A DNA stretch of 25,015 nt from positions 1-25,015 of the IMG/VR virus record IMGVR_UViG_3300046488_000030; one strand, given 5' to 3'. The translations under genes were made by a program, and so were the position numbers. Under the pieces are notes generated by a model that had not been told where the DNA came from, did not search any database, and was given only the letters and a program-made list of their open reading frames with translations. This document shows, in pieces, positions 1 to 8,778 of the stretch (its first letter is position 1; the number at the start of each line of letters is the position of its first letter). This DNA comes from a virus.

Positions 1-35
1 GAGAATTAAGTTTAACGCTAAAAAGGACAAAAGAA

Positions 36-320
36 ATGAGTAAGTTCGATAGGATGGTAGAGAAGTACAACTCAGAGTCATTCACATCCATGAAAGAACT
101 CTCAATGGCAATTGAGAACATGAATGAGATTAGGAATGCAATTGTAGAAGGAATCACGCACTACTCAGACTTTGAGAAACTTAATGACCACAGACAACCG
201 TGGTACGCTAACGCCAGAGACTCATATGAGGATAAACTACATAAGGTAGACACCCTAATCATGCGTTTAGAGATGAAACTCAAATCAATCCCACAGGAGA
301 CAGCAAATGCGAGTAATTAA
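36..320 (+). CDS. hypothetical helical protein, 94 aa
   Basis: I do not recognise a family. The product is a charged, probably all-helical 94-residue protein with no membrane segment, signal peptide or Cys motif. The ATG is preceded by AAGGA at a spacing of about nine bases, which supports this start. Its stop codon overlaps the start of the next gene by 14 bases, so the two are probably translated together as the end of a rightward operon that enters from outside the window. Confidence 0.8.
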   Translation: MSKFDRMVEKYNSESFTSMKELSMAIENMNEIRNAIVEGITHYSDFEKLNDHRQPWYANARDSYEDKLHKVDTLIMRLEMKLKSIPQETANASN

Positions 321-750
321 AGAAGCCCATATTGGCAAGGCTAAGTTCATCGTGGCACCCGACTACGTGGCTATTCAGGGAGAGGACGAGATTAGCGGCG
401 TAGAACATCGCCTACAGTTTAGCCGTTCTGAGGCAGCAGAACTAGCCAATTGGCTTAATAATGAGTTAAATAGGATCTTGCCTGAGATTATTGATGTTAA
501 ACCGTGGCAGGATAAGTTATTTGAGGGTATCCAGTGTGCTACTCAGACCCCTCTAAAACGCACAGAAATGTCCAAGGCTGAACCTGTTTACGATCCAGGC
601 CCTAGGACAGCCTCTCAGACCGTGGAGGTTAAGGTTGGTGACCCCAGTCTAGCTTATAGGGCCTCAGGTGGGCGTACTTCGCAGCCGGGAGATGGACAGA
701 CTGAGTCTATTGACTTAGCAGCCCTTTCCGCTTCGGTCGCCGTTCAGTAA
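307..750 (+). CDS. hypothetical protein, 147 aa
   Basis: The function is unknown. Residues 1-65 look like a compact alpha/beta domain (RVIKEAHIGKAKFIVAPDYV, then a helix around SEAAELANWLNNELNRIL). The remainder is Pro/Gly/Ser/Thr-rich and probably disordered. AGGAGA six bases before the ATG is a good ribosome binding site. The gene starts inside the preceding gene. It is the last rightward gene before the strand switch, and its 3' end overlaps the converging minus-strand gene by 44 bases. The disordered C-terminus in the overlap makes the exact end functionally tolerant. Confidence 0.75.
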   Translation: MRVIKEAHIGKAKFIVAPDYVAIQGEDEISGVEHRLQFSRSEAAELANWLNNELNRILPEIIDVKPWQDKLFEGIQCATQTPLKRTEMSKAEPVYDPGPRTASQTVEVKVGDPSLAYRASGGRTSQPGDGQTESIDLAALSASVAVQ

Positions 751-952
751 TACCAGACTGATACTCAACTAGGTCAATAAGATAGTCTATCTTGGTGTCC
801 ATGACCGCATCCTTAGTCATCATACTTGGGATGTTGGACACCAGTTTATCCTGTGCACTAACCTTAGCTGATAGGGTTCCCCAGGCAACAGCAATACCAA
901 CTATTAGACTTCCAACGTACACAATATCTTTAACAGTTGGTTTTAGTTGCAT
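707..952 (-). CDS. small single-pass membrane protein, 81 aa
   Basis: The last gene of the leftward late operon. Residues 10-30 (IVYVGSLIVGIAVAWGTLSA) form one hydrophobic segment, followed by a polar helical region and a basic tail (ERRPKRKG). A single membrane span plus a charged cytoplasmic or periplasmic domain occurs in phage lysis accessory proteins (spanin or holin partner), but no family-specific motif is visible, so that role is only a possibility. GAGG lies just before the ATG, in the last codons of the 919-residue virion gene, giving a one-base gap and likely coupled translation. The C-terminal coding overlaps the opposing 147-residue gene. Confidence 0.75.
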   Translation of the reverse strand: MQLKPTVKDIVYVGSLIVGIAVAWGTLSAKVSAQDKLVSNIPSMMTKDAVMDTKIDYLIDLVEYQSGITERRPKRKGLLSQ

Positions 953-953
953 A

Positions 954-3713
954 TTACCTCTGCCAGTTATTCCGGTTATTCAGATCAATTCCTGAATTAT
1001 CATCTGATTCTTGAGTTGCTGGTTGCACCGAACTGGGCAAGGGAAGAGGGGTTCTATCCCCCTGTAACCCAGATAACCTACCCATCTGTGGTCTACTAAC
1101 ACTCACATCCTTCGCGTTCTTCTTGAGTGCTAAATAGGCAAGCGGGTTCTTAACTGCATCCGCAAGCTCCATTAGGGCCAAAGCCGCATCCTTAGCAGTG
1201 GGGGCGGATGCCGCCCTCTCAACCAACTGTCTACCCATCGGACTATAGTAGAGATTGGAGAATGCCTTCGGACTCTTTATCACCAATCCAGTTATAATCG
1301 AGAACACAGCCCCGCCCCTAGCAACACCTGATCCCGGAACATGAAGACCCATCTTCTCCGCAATCCCAACAGCGGCCAACACACTCGCACCACCTGCAAT
1401 GGCAGGAGTTGATACCCTGTCATCACTCCCACGGGACATCATGGGAAGCACTTCTCCTGCTCCAGATGCTCTGGTGTTTAGCTTAGTCCTGACATCAAAT
1501 GTCTTGTTAATAGCGTCAATTCCATCAGCAATACGTTTAGCCGTCTCTTCTCTCCGAGCTAGAGTCTCTTTCCGTGCCTTGTCCTCAATCTTACCGACCA
1601 ATTCCCAACCTGATTCTTTTGCTTTTGTTGCCTGTTCTGCTGCTTTAGTTGCTGATTTAGCGTTCTTGTCTAAGAGATCGCTTACGGCAGACATAGTGTC
1701 GTTTATCTGCTTTCTGAGAACTGGGTATTCTTTTCCTACCTCATGAAGCGCATCATTAGCAGATGCAATCGCCAATAGGTTTCCCGTGTCATTTCCAGGA
1801 TGAAGCAGTTTAACGTTCCCAGCACCTAGATCAGATATCCACGCATCTAATGCCTGCGCTGCTTTCCCCGGTGCAGCCTTCTGGATTACGTCAACTCCTT
1901 GTCTCAGTGATTCCCTGCGAACAACATCTTTGGCGGACTGAGGAGCAACCTGCATGAACCGTTCAAGAGTCATCCCTGACTCTTTCCCTGTCAACATTCC
2001 AAATACCCTTTCAGGTTCCTTGCTTTTGACTACTTTAAGAATATTCTGCAACGACTCATGCTCGAATGCAGCATCGAGATGCATCCTTGCCTCTCTAGCT
2101 GAGTCCCACAAATTAATGGCAAATTGAGCTTCTTTCTGGTCCGCACCAGTTTTAAGTATATTATTCCCATCCTCTACAGACCTAATAGTCTGAAGTAACG
2201 CGTCTTTAGCGTCGGAATATACTTGTTCACCTGACTTCCGGTGAAGATCATTTAGGTCTTTATATGCGTTAAATAGATTTTCAAGTGTGGCTGGCTTGCG
2301 CGACTTAAGTTCCTCGGCACTGGCTTGCAGTAGTTTAGACGAACTACCCCCAAGAATTTCTGCTCCCCGCATACTTTCGGGCGTAGCTGTTTCACTTGCC
2401 GCATCTTGAAGAACCGAGAGAATCTTCGCTGCCCGCTTATCCTTAGTAGACAGTAAAGCTAACTCGTCAGTTAGTCCTTTTAACTGTTCTCCCATCTTTT
2501 CTTTAAAAGAACTCAGGTCCACATGTACCGTGTCAGCTATCCCATTTGCTGAATTATAAGTACTCTGGATTCCTTTTTGTGCAGCCAACTGCGCTTCTTC
2601 AAGACCCCTTCCTACCTGAATACCACGTCTAGACTGAGCCGCCAAACCGATAGCATCATCAACTGCTAGGTCAGCAGAAACGGCCCTGCTCTTTGCACGT
2701 CGGAGGGATTCCATGCGTAGTCCCTCACTTACCAGACCCTTTTCTTTACGCGCTAAGGCGTCCAGTTCCGCGCTCTTATCAGATAATGCTGAGTCAATTC
2801 CTGACTTTTCTAGGTCACGAGTCTTGGCTGCATCCGCTAATTCCCCATTTTGACTGGAGATCGCATTTTCTATATCATACTTCTTGCGTTCAGCAATAAA
2901 ACCTTCTTCCTTATTGCCTAGTGCAGTTTCGGCGGTTCCGAGTTCTAACGACTTTATATTTCTGACTTCTCTATTCATCTCAGATTTATTACCAAGAATG
3001 AACTTGTCCTCTCCCTCTGTGCCTTTAAGAAGGTTCTCTAGCGTTCCAGCCAGTTTACTCTCAGGAAATCGCTCTGCCGGGGACAGGATACTTCCAAAGG
3101 GGGTTTTAGCCGCGTACTCAGATGCGCCACCTACAAGTCTCTTCCCGGCACTGGTGATGCTATTTCCTGCTCCTTCGATCTCAGTAAATGGTAATGTGAG
3201 CAACGCAAACGCACTCTGCATTGGAGTTCTGGGGATCAACTGTGATACCAGCGCCAGTGAGTCGCTTACTGGTGCTGAAAAAGCATTAATCACAGGTTTA
3301 GCGTCTGGAGCTAACTTCCCAAGTAAGTCAGATACTCCACTGACCTTACTACTAATGGAGTCTACTGATTCACCGAAAGGCTTAATCATATCTGTAAACT
3401 TCTTTAAACCTTTGTTGCCTAAAATTGCTACGTCTTCTACGGGGTCTGCTGTAAATGAACGATTAGCCCACTCTTCCGTGTTCTTATTACCCTCGGTCAT
3501 CACAGAGTTTACTTTGTTTATTCCTCTTTCCAATAAAGAGGGCGGATCAACTGGTGTCGGAGGATGCCCATAGGCTCCCTTCATCACCTCATCAAATGCT
3601 GAAGGATTATCATTTTTAGCGAAATCAATGATATCATCATCACTTTTGTCTACAGGTAGCGCATACTCTACTCTGTAGAAGTCAGCGATCTTTTTCTTAT
3701 ATTCGTCAGCCAT
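954..3713 (-). CDS. large virion protein, probable ejection (internal virion) protein, 919 aa
   Basis: A large, mostly helical protein rich in Ala, Glu and Lys. Long coiled-coil-like stretches span roughly residues 240-350 and 380-720. A Gly/Ala-rich hydrophobic stretch at about 768-812 could cross or insert into a membrane. The C-terminus is a polar, disordered tail. No lysozyme, transglycosylase or peptidase motif is visible. The place in the operon (after hub and two smaller virion genes), the size and the amphipathic/hydrophobic make-up fit the DNA-ejection proteins of short-tailed phages such as T7 gp15/gp16 or P22 gp16. This rests on position and composition, not on sequence homology that I can see. 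Its ATG overlaps the upstream stop as TAATG. Confidence 0.8.
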   Translation of the reverse strand: MADEYKKKIADFYRVEYALPVDKSDDDIIDFAKNDNPSAFDEVMKGAYGHPPTPVDPPSLLERGINKVNSVMTEGNKNTEEWANRSFTADPVEDVAILGNKGLKKFTDMIKPFGESVDSISSKVSGVSDLLGKLAPDAKPVINAFSAPVSDSLALVSQLIPRTPMQSAFALLTLPFTEIEGAGNSITSAGKRLVGGASEYAAKTPFGSILSPAERFPESKLAGTLENLLKGTEGEDKFILGNKSEMNREVRNIKSLELGTAETALGNKEEGFIAERKKYDIENAISSQNGELADAAKTRDLEKSGIDSALSDKSAELDALARKEKGLVSEGLRMESLRRAKSRAVSADLAVDDAIGLAAQSRRGIQVGRGLEEAQLAAQKGIQSTYNSANGIADTVHVDLSSFKEKMGEQLKGLTDELALLSTKDKRAAKILSVLQDAASETATPESMRGAEILGGSSSKLLQASAEELKSRKPATLENLFNAYKDLNDLHRKSGEQVYSDAKDALLQTIRSVEDGNNILKTGADQKEAQFAINLWDSAREARMHLDAAFEHESLQNILKVVKSKEPERVFGMLTGKESGMTLERFMQVAPQSAKDVVRRESLRQGVDVIQKAAPGKAAQALDAWISDLGAGNVKLLHPGNDTGNLLAIASANDALHEVGKEYPVLRKQINDTMSAVSDLLDKNAKSATKAAEQATKAKESGWELVGKIEDKARKETLARREETAKRIADGIDAINKTFDVRTKLNTRASGAGEVLPMMSRGSDDRVSTPAIAGGASVLAAVGIAEKMGLHVPGSGVARGGAVFSIITGLVIKSPKAFSNLYYSPMGRQLVERAASAPTAKDAALALMELADAVKNPLAYLALKKNAKDVSVSRPQMGRLSGLQGDRTPLPLPSSVQPATQESDDNSGIDLNNRNNWQR

Positions 3714-4642
3714 TACTTTTTACCAGTTTGATTCTTCTCTGCGTCTTTCTTGGCCCAGAATGCATCTGCTCTTGCTCTAACTGCGTTAGGACTCATTCCA
3801 GCTGCATCAGATGCACTCTGCGGGTCTTTCATTGGTGCCAGATACGCTTTAATGGACGAATCTCTGGTCGCCTCAAACAATGATCTAAGATTACGAACCT
3901 TGTCCATTGCCACTGGAAAGGTGTCGTATTCCGTAGGAAGAGACTTCTGCATTGCCTGAATCTGTTGGTCAGTTAAGCGACCAGTACCAATTAACAACTT
4001 CTCAAGTCGTTGAGCGTGTGGCACAATAGTGGCCATGAACGCAGCGGCATTTGGGTCTTGTTTTGAGTATTGGTTTAACGATAAAGATGCTCCACGGGCA
4101 ATACTTTTGGGAAAAGAATCTGCAAGTTGCAACTGTTTTGTGCCATTTTCAATTAGCGAGATGATTGAGTCAGCGGCACCGAAGTCCTTATTTGCCTCGC
4201 GGGCCTTCATCATCATCTTAGGTGATCCAGCGAGAGTCTCCTGTCCTACCATAGAACCATCAGGTCCAGTAATGAAGTTGACAAATCCGTTTCCTGTGTC
4301 AATCATGTGTGATTTATTTTTGCCGCCTGTGGCCGCCAGTTTCGCTTTGGCGATCTCCAGCTTAGCAGAACTTCCTGCCTGCGAGGTCCACCACGCCTGA
4401 TCCTGCTTGTTAGCCCTCATGCCCTTCGGAAGGGTCACACCATTTTCATCAGCCATGTCCTGCGTGGCCTCAGGCGAAGCGTTCTCCAGATTTGCTCGGT
4501 AGTCCATTTCAGACTTCTGTGCGTTCATTTGTCCTTCGATCTGAGCATTCATCAGTTTTAACTTGAATGCCTGGTCAGTCTGAGAGGCGTCCTCCTCCTG
4601 ATATCCCTTAGTAAATCCCGTCGAAAACCCACCTAAACCCAT
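3713..4642 (-). CDS. putative virion/ejection protein, 309 aa
   Basis: A soluble-looking protein. Its N-terminus is a Gly-rich motif (MGLGGFSTGFTKGYQ), followed by helical, Gln/Met/Ala-rich sequence with a central Gly-Asn/Asp segment (IDTGNGFVNFITGPDGS) and a helical C-terminal half. No catalytic motif is recognised. It is coupled on both sides by TAATG overlaps, lying between the 217-residue and 919-residue genes. The three therefore look like one co-translated ejection-protein set. The assignment is by context and composition. Confidence 0.75.
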   Translation of the reverse strand: MGLGGFSTGFTKGYQEEDASQTDQAFKLKLMNAQIEGQMNAQKSEMDYRANLENASPEATQDMADENGVTLPKGMRANKQDQAWWTSQAGSSAKLEIAKAKLAATGGKNKSHMIDTGNGFVNFITGPDGSMVGQETLAGSPKMMMKAREANKDFGAADSIISLIENGTKQLQLADSFPKSIARGASLSLNQYSKQDPNAAAFMATIVPHAQRLEKLLIGTGRLTDQQIQAMQKSLPTEYDTFPVAMDKVRNLRSLFEATRDSSIKAYLAPMKDPQSASDAAGMSPNAVRARADAFWAKKDAEKNQTGKK

Positions 4643-5295
4643 TAGGATACCCTCTGGTTGTAGTCTAGTCCAAGTCTGTTAGTTGGAGTTACCGGATATG
4701 AGTTAGTATTCGGGGTAGTATTACCATAAGTACCAGAGTATGCGTTATACCCACCTCCACCCGAACCATTATCCATCCAACCTGATATTGTTGGTTGACT
4801 GTACTTGCCAAGCAGTTGAGCGAAACTACCCATATCCTGTCTATCACCCTGATACTGTATTCCGGGTCCACCACTAATGGCACTCATATACGACCCGCTG
4901 TTTTGACCGTAAGCCGCATCCACAGAACGAAGGTCAGCGGACTCAGCCTTATAGACCTCAGGAGTTAACTGTGACTGGTATTCAGCAGACTTCTTGGCTA
5001 AGGCACTAGCGAATGCCCCACCGTTAACAGCCATGCCGCGATTAGCGAATCCAGCCTCAGCATTACCAGAGAACCTGGAATAAGCATCGTTATACATGTT
5101 ATTCAACGAGGACAGGTACTTAGTTCTAGCATCAGCTAAACTAGACGCAAATGACTCAATCTGCTTATTACGAGCATTAAATTGATTTGTTGCGTTAGAA
5201 TAATCCGGGCCATCATGTGGACCAAATGCGCTGTATGCGCTCATCCCCAGTGATCCTAGTGCCGCTGCCGCCCCTACCACTGCTGCTAATGCCAT
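4642..5295 (-). CDS. putative virion/ejection protein with hydrophobic N-terminus, 217 aa
   Basis: The first 25 residues are an Ala/Gly hydrophobic segment (MALAAVVGAAAALGSLGMSA) typical of small podovirus internal virion proteins that insert into the host envelope. A helical middle and a Gly/Ser/Tyr/Asn-rich disordered tail from about residue 165 follow. I cannot name a family. The gene starts after a 33-bp gap that contains an AT-rich promoter-like element, and GGGGAT precedes the ATG. It is the first of three coupled genes that probably encode ejection proteins. Confidence 0.75.
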   Translation of the reverse strand: MALAAVVGAAAALGSLGMSAYSAFGPHDGPDYSNATNQFNARNKQIESFASSLADARTKYLSSLNNMYNDAYSRFSGNAEAGFANRGMAVNGGAFASALAKKSAEYQSQLTPEVYKAESADLRSVDAAYGQNSGSYMSAISGGPGIQYQGDRQDMGSFAQLLGKYSQPTISGWMDNGSGGGGYNAYSGTYGNTTPNTNSYPVTPTNRLGLDYNQRVS

Positions 5296-5312
5296 GTTTA
5301 TCCCCTACCTTA

Positions 5313-5330
5313 TATTATATTACGCTGTTT
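5313..5330 (-). promoter_or_regulatory. promoter-like element with TATAAT core, copy 1
   Basis: On the minus strand this 18-bp element contains GTAATATAAT, with a perfect TATAAT -10 hexamer at 5314-5319. It occupies most of the 33-bp gap before the 217-residue gene. An almost identical 18-mer (16 of 18 bases) lies at 16859-16876 before another gene of the same operon. No good -35 hexamer is seen at the usual distance (TTGTTC is only 14 bases upstream), so a phage-specific or extended -10 promoter is as likely as a standard one. Confidence 0.45.
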
Positions 5331-5661
5331 AATGAACAATCATCACGGGGTCTGGATTGGCCCCGGTACGGTAAAACGAGCCCACTGTAAGCCCACCAGC
5401 CACGGCAGCAGCGTTATTAGCGTAAATAGTTAATACCGCCCCCTTAATGACCTTAATTGGTAACATTGCATCAGTGCCTGTTGGGATAAGGTTATTGGGT
5501 GCGGGTGCGGTTGCCCTAGAAAGCTGGTAACTTGACACGCTGTTAGCATCCACTGAACCGGGAATTAAGTCTCCGTCTTTGCTAGACACAGACTCATTCT
5601 TCTCGTAGAATGGGTACTCTTTAGGTCCTAATTCGACTACTTCATTTTTATCAGCGGGCAT
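5329..5661 (-). CDS. small putative virion protein, 110 aa
   Basis: The N-terminal half is polar and acidic, probably disordered. The C-terminal 45 residues are a compact beta-rich module (IKGAVLTIYANNAAAVAGGL, then VGSFYRTGANPDPVMIVH). The pattern A-x-A-G-G-L-x-x-G-x-x-Y-R-T-G resembles C-termini I have seen on small phage structural proteins, which suggests a virion component, possibly bound to tail or capsid. The function is not established. The gene overlaps the end of the hub gene by 11 bases. Confidence 0.7.
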   Translation of the reverse strand: MPADKNEVVELGPKEYPFYEKNESVSSKDGDLIPGSVDANSVSSYQLSRATAPAPNNLIPTGTDAMLPIKVIKGAVLTIYANNAAAVAGGLTVGSFYRTGANPDPVMIVH

Positions 5662-8600
5662 TTAGATAGGTGTATGAGACAACAAATCCAACAATAGACA
5701 CTTCATTATCTAAAGTCCCGTTTGAGACTTTAAACTGAATAGATGAGCCTTTATTACCGACTAAGACCTCAGCAAACCCCGGCGTATCGCTGTTAGCTGT
5801 CTGGTTAATCGTTGAGTCAACCCACGTTGCCCCGCCAGGAGTCTTAAAGTTGTCCAGACGGTATGAGAAGGTTATCGTGCCAATTGACTTAGTTTCATAA
5901 ATGACGTAGACCTTATTTACGTTCTTTTCTAGTTCAATGGAGCCGAGTAGGTCTTCTTTAAGCACAGCAGTTCCAGTGTATGATACACCACTTAGACCGT
6001 AAGAGTTACGTAGTTTAACTACTTTACCACTATTAGCCAGACCAGCATATAGCAAGCCTTTGTACCTAGCCGTGAATAACACGGGGTATGACAGTTCCTG
6101 GAATACACCGATTCTGTCCTTAAGTAGAACCTTGGTGTTGTAGAGTGCTGCCGGAGTGCCCTTGGCGAAGTACAATTCATTATTAAAGCACACAGAAGTA
6201 GGCATTAACGCGCTAACCCCTGCACCTGAGTAGTTAAGCGTGATAGAGTTTATCTCTGGAGCAGTGTCTAGCAACCCTAGGATAATATCAATCTTAACTG
6301 ATACGAATACCTTGGTCGTGCTAGTGCTTATGAGACTGTTGTTAGTTAGAACTACCGTGTACGACCCATCTGATAATGGGTCCGCGCCTTGATCTACAGT
6401 GGATAAAGCGGCGGTGTGCGTAACCGTGGCACCGTTGGCGGTCTGGGTTACTTCATAATTACCCCAAGCAGTTAGCGTAGAATCTGAGGTTTCATCCGTC
6501 TTGTGGACGCTAATAGGAGTTACTTTTCGAATAATAACTCCGTTAGCGGAAGCACCAAACATGATAGTTACAAATACCCTGCCATAACTAGCCATAGCCG
6601 CCGACCCAACGGTGTTGCTATACGCTACGCTAGTTCCGCCTACAATCTCGGTACTTGCCCATCCGAAATGTTCAGTTGCTGAACCAATCCCAGTTACATA
6701 GTAGAAATAGTCCTGATCTGCTGTAGTCGCACTAGACACAATGTAGCCAGCAGAGTAGCACGTCCCCGTGGTAGTCTTTAAGGTCGTAGTCGTCCCCGTG
6801 GTATGATTGCGCTTCTTGAAGTCATCTCCTGACGCATCAACGTATCCAGTTATTAAATCTCCAGCAGCATTAAGCTGAAGTTGACTTCTTCCTCTCACAT
6901 CAGCAGCAAAGTTCTCAGTGTTAGTCCACGTAGTTCCGTCATTCGCAGATGAATAGACCCTTATACTTGTTGTGTATATAAATGACACTCTTGGATTGTC
7001 AGACGTTAGTAGTAAAGATACGTTATTTGTGTCTCCTGTGTTTGCGGGGTCCTCGTATACAGAAGAGTCAGTCCATGTCCCGGTGGCTCTTTTGGAGTAA
7101 ATTACACATGGGATTGCACCTGCGGCTTTTCCAGCAAAAGCAATTCGTGGATCGTTACTTGAGTTGTACGCTATACATATTGACCTAGCACTACTATATC
7201 CGAATGCGTACCTGCTAGGCACCTGGACGCTGCCCCACGTACCGCTAGTATTCTCAATTAAAGCATTACCATAAACCAATGATCCCGAGGTGTATGTCCA
7301 GGCAATGCCTACTATCCCAGAAGCACTTACTCCTATAGACAGAGATGTAATCGTACGCGTTTCCGTGGTTGCTGTCTCAGTAGTAATTGTTCCATCTGCT
7401 AGTACTTTACAATACGTAATCTTTAGTGGATTAGCTGAATCAAGATAGGCCGCATGGATGGTCTCAGATGAGTCAATAGCGACAGATATACACTCATCTC
7501 TCTTAGTAGCGTCTGATCTGGTAATATACTCATGTTTTGGCTTTAACTTACCATCAGATGTAACCATCGTCCCTGCGTGAGTACCATTGTCCCACTGAGT
7601 CTTGGTATCGTAGAAGTACGCCTTACCAGATACCAAAGCAGGACGAATTGTAATCTCATCAGTTGTGGGTTTAATGTCCCAGGATTCCTTCTTAACCCGC
7701 ATTGAACCATCAATAGAGTAAATACCAGTCTCAGTCAGAACATAAAGTTTATTGTCATTTCCGACTACGGGTGTGTATCCCGCGATATTCCCCATGTTCT
7801 CTGGAGTATCAACACGCCTAATCTGGTTCGGCTCACCAACAGCGTCCTGGTCAAAGTTACCGATGATCTGGTAGATTTTGCCATTGTCCTTGAACACTAA
7901 TAGAGAGTCTGCAAACGACTTGATGCTACACACATTACCGCCGTCTTTGGCAAAGATAGGCTCAAATGCCGCCGCATCCCACGAAGTCTCATCGTTAACA
8001 GCAGACCACCACACATCAGATGGTGAACCGGATAGTCCTGAGATAAATATCCGACTCTTGTGAGCCTCAATATACTTACCCTTCGGTGCCTGTGCATCCG
8101 TGATGAGCGTGAGTGTAGAGTTGTTAAAAGACATTGGCGCTTCAGACCCATTGGTGATCACCAAATTATCATTAAATACGATAGCACGTGGAATAAAGTC
8201 TTTGTGTAGGAGGATGCGGGCCGTGTAAGCCCCTAGAGTTTGGGTAACTTCCGCAAATACTGAGCCAAGAGTTAGCGTTCCTGCGCCAGTAACGGCGTCA
8301 ACAACATACCACGCAGACGTAGCATCCGGCTTAATCTTATCCCCGGCCTTAAGATGGGTCGTGAACGCCCCAGTGCCAGCCGTAACGTTGGCTGAGCCAT
8401 TAGTAAAGGTGGCAACTCCAGTAGTATATCCAATATAAGCGTAGTTGCCATCGCCGGAAGTCTCTTTCAGGTCAACCTTATAAGACGCATCCGTATTGCC
8501 TTCGTCTAAAGCGGCTACTACCAGCTTATCAATCGTTGAACCACGACGATAGTTGACAATCATGCGAATAAAGCTGTCTACGTCATCGGGGAATGGGGAA

Positions 8601-8776
8601 CCATCTAGCACATATCCCTCAGCCTTCTCTAGCAGACCACGCTTACTGACCACGAAGTTATCCAACTGTGCGAACTGGTTGGGCTGAATCGTAAGTTGGG
8701 AGTTGGTCGTATTGAGCCCGCCAGCAAAGTCCTGAAATGCTTTCTTGTAGTAGTCCGATATCTGGGCAGGAGGCAT
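5651..8776 (-). CDS. tail hub / packaged-DNA stabilisation-like protein, 1041 aa
   Basis: The N-terminus has the characteristic layout of podovirus tail hub and stabilisation proteins: FAGGLNT near residue 17, then PNQ and a DNF...KRG-LEKAEGY segment by about residue 55. These proteins plug the portal-adaptor channel after packaging (P22 gp10 and the T7-like tail tubular B group). The middle (about 200-640) is made of repeated beta units with W, G and T at regular distances, as in a beta-propeller. The C-terminal part is beta-rich. It directly follows the adaptor gene (two-base gap), as expected for the next layer of the tail. The length is at the large end for the family, suggesting extra beta domains. 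Confidence 0.75.
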   Translation of the reverse strand: MPPAQISDYYKKAFQDFAGGLNTTNSQLTIQPNQFAQLDNFVVSKRGLLEKAEGYVLDGSPFPDDVDSFIRMIVNYRRGSTIDKLVVAALDEGNTDASYKVDLKETSGDGNYAYIGYTTGVATFTNGSANVTAGTGAFTTHLKAGDKIKPDATSAWYVVDAVTGAGTLTLGSVFAEVTQTLGAYTARILLHKDFIPRAIVFNDNLVITNGSEAPMSFNNSTLTLITDAQAPKGKYIEAHKSRIFISGLSGSPSDVWWSAVNDETSWDAAAFEPIFAKDGGNVCSIKSFADSLLVFKDNGKIYQIIGNFDQDAVGEPNQIRRVDTPENMGNIAGYTPVVGNDNKLYVLTETGIYSIDGSMRVKKESWDIKPTTDEITIRPALVSGKAYFYDTKTQWDNGTHAGTMVTSDGKLKPKHEYITRSDATKRDECISVAIDSSETIHAAYLDSANPLKITYCKVLADGTITTETATTETRTITSLSIGVSASGIVGIAWTYTSGSLVYGNALIENTSGTWGSVQVPSRYAFGYSSARSICIAYNSSNDPRIAFAGKAAGAIPCVIYSKRATGTWTDSSVYEDPANTGDTNNVSLLLTSDNPRVSFIYTTSIRVYSSANDGTTWTNTENFAADVRGRSQLQLNAAGDLITGYVDASGDDFKKRNHTTGTTTTLKTTTGTCYSAGYIVSSATTADQDYFYYVTGIGSATEHFGWASTEIVGGTSVAYSNTVGSAAMASYGRVFVTIMFGASANGVIIRKVTPISVHKTDETSDSTLTAWGNYEVTQTANGATVTHTAALSTVDQGADPLSDGSYTVVLTNNSLISTSTTKVFVSVKIDIILGLLDTAPEINSITLNYSGAGVSALMPTSVCFNNELYFAKGTPAALYNTKVLLKDRIGVFQELSYPVLFTARYKGLLYAGLANSGKVVKLRNSYGLSGVSYTGTAVLKEDLLGSIELEKNVNKVYVIYETKSIGTITFSYRLDNFKTPGGATWVDSTINQTANSDTPGFAEVLVGNKGSSIQFKVSNGTLDNEVSIVGFVVSYTYLNAR

Positions 8777-8778
8777 AA

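Noticed and set aside
2884-3573. 229-codon plus-strand frame inside the 919-residue gene
   Set aside because: Opposite-strand shadow of a well-supported gene, without a ribosome site.
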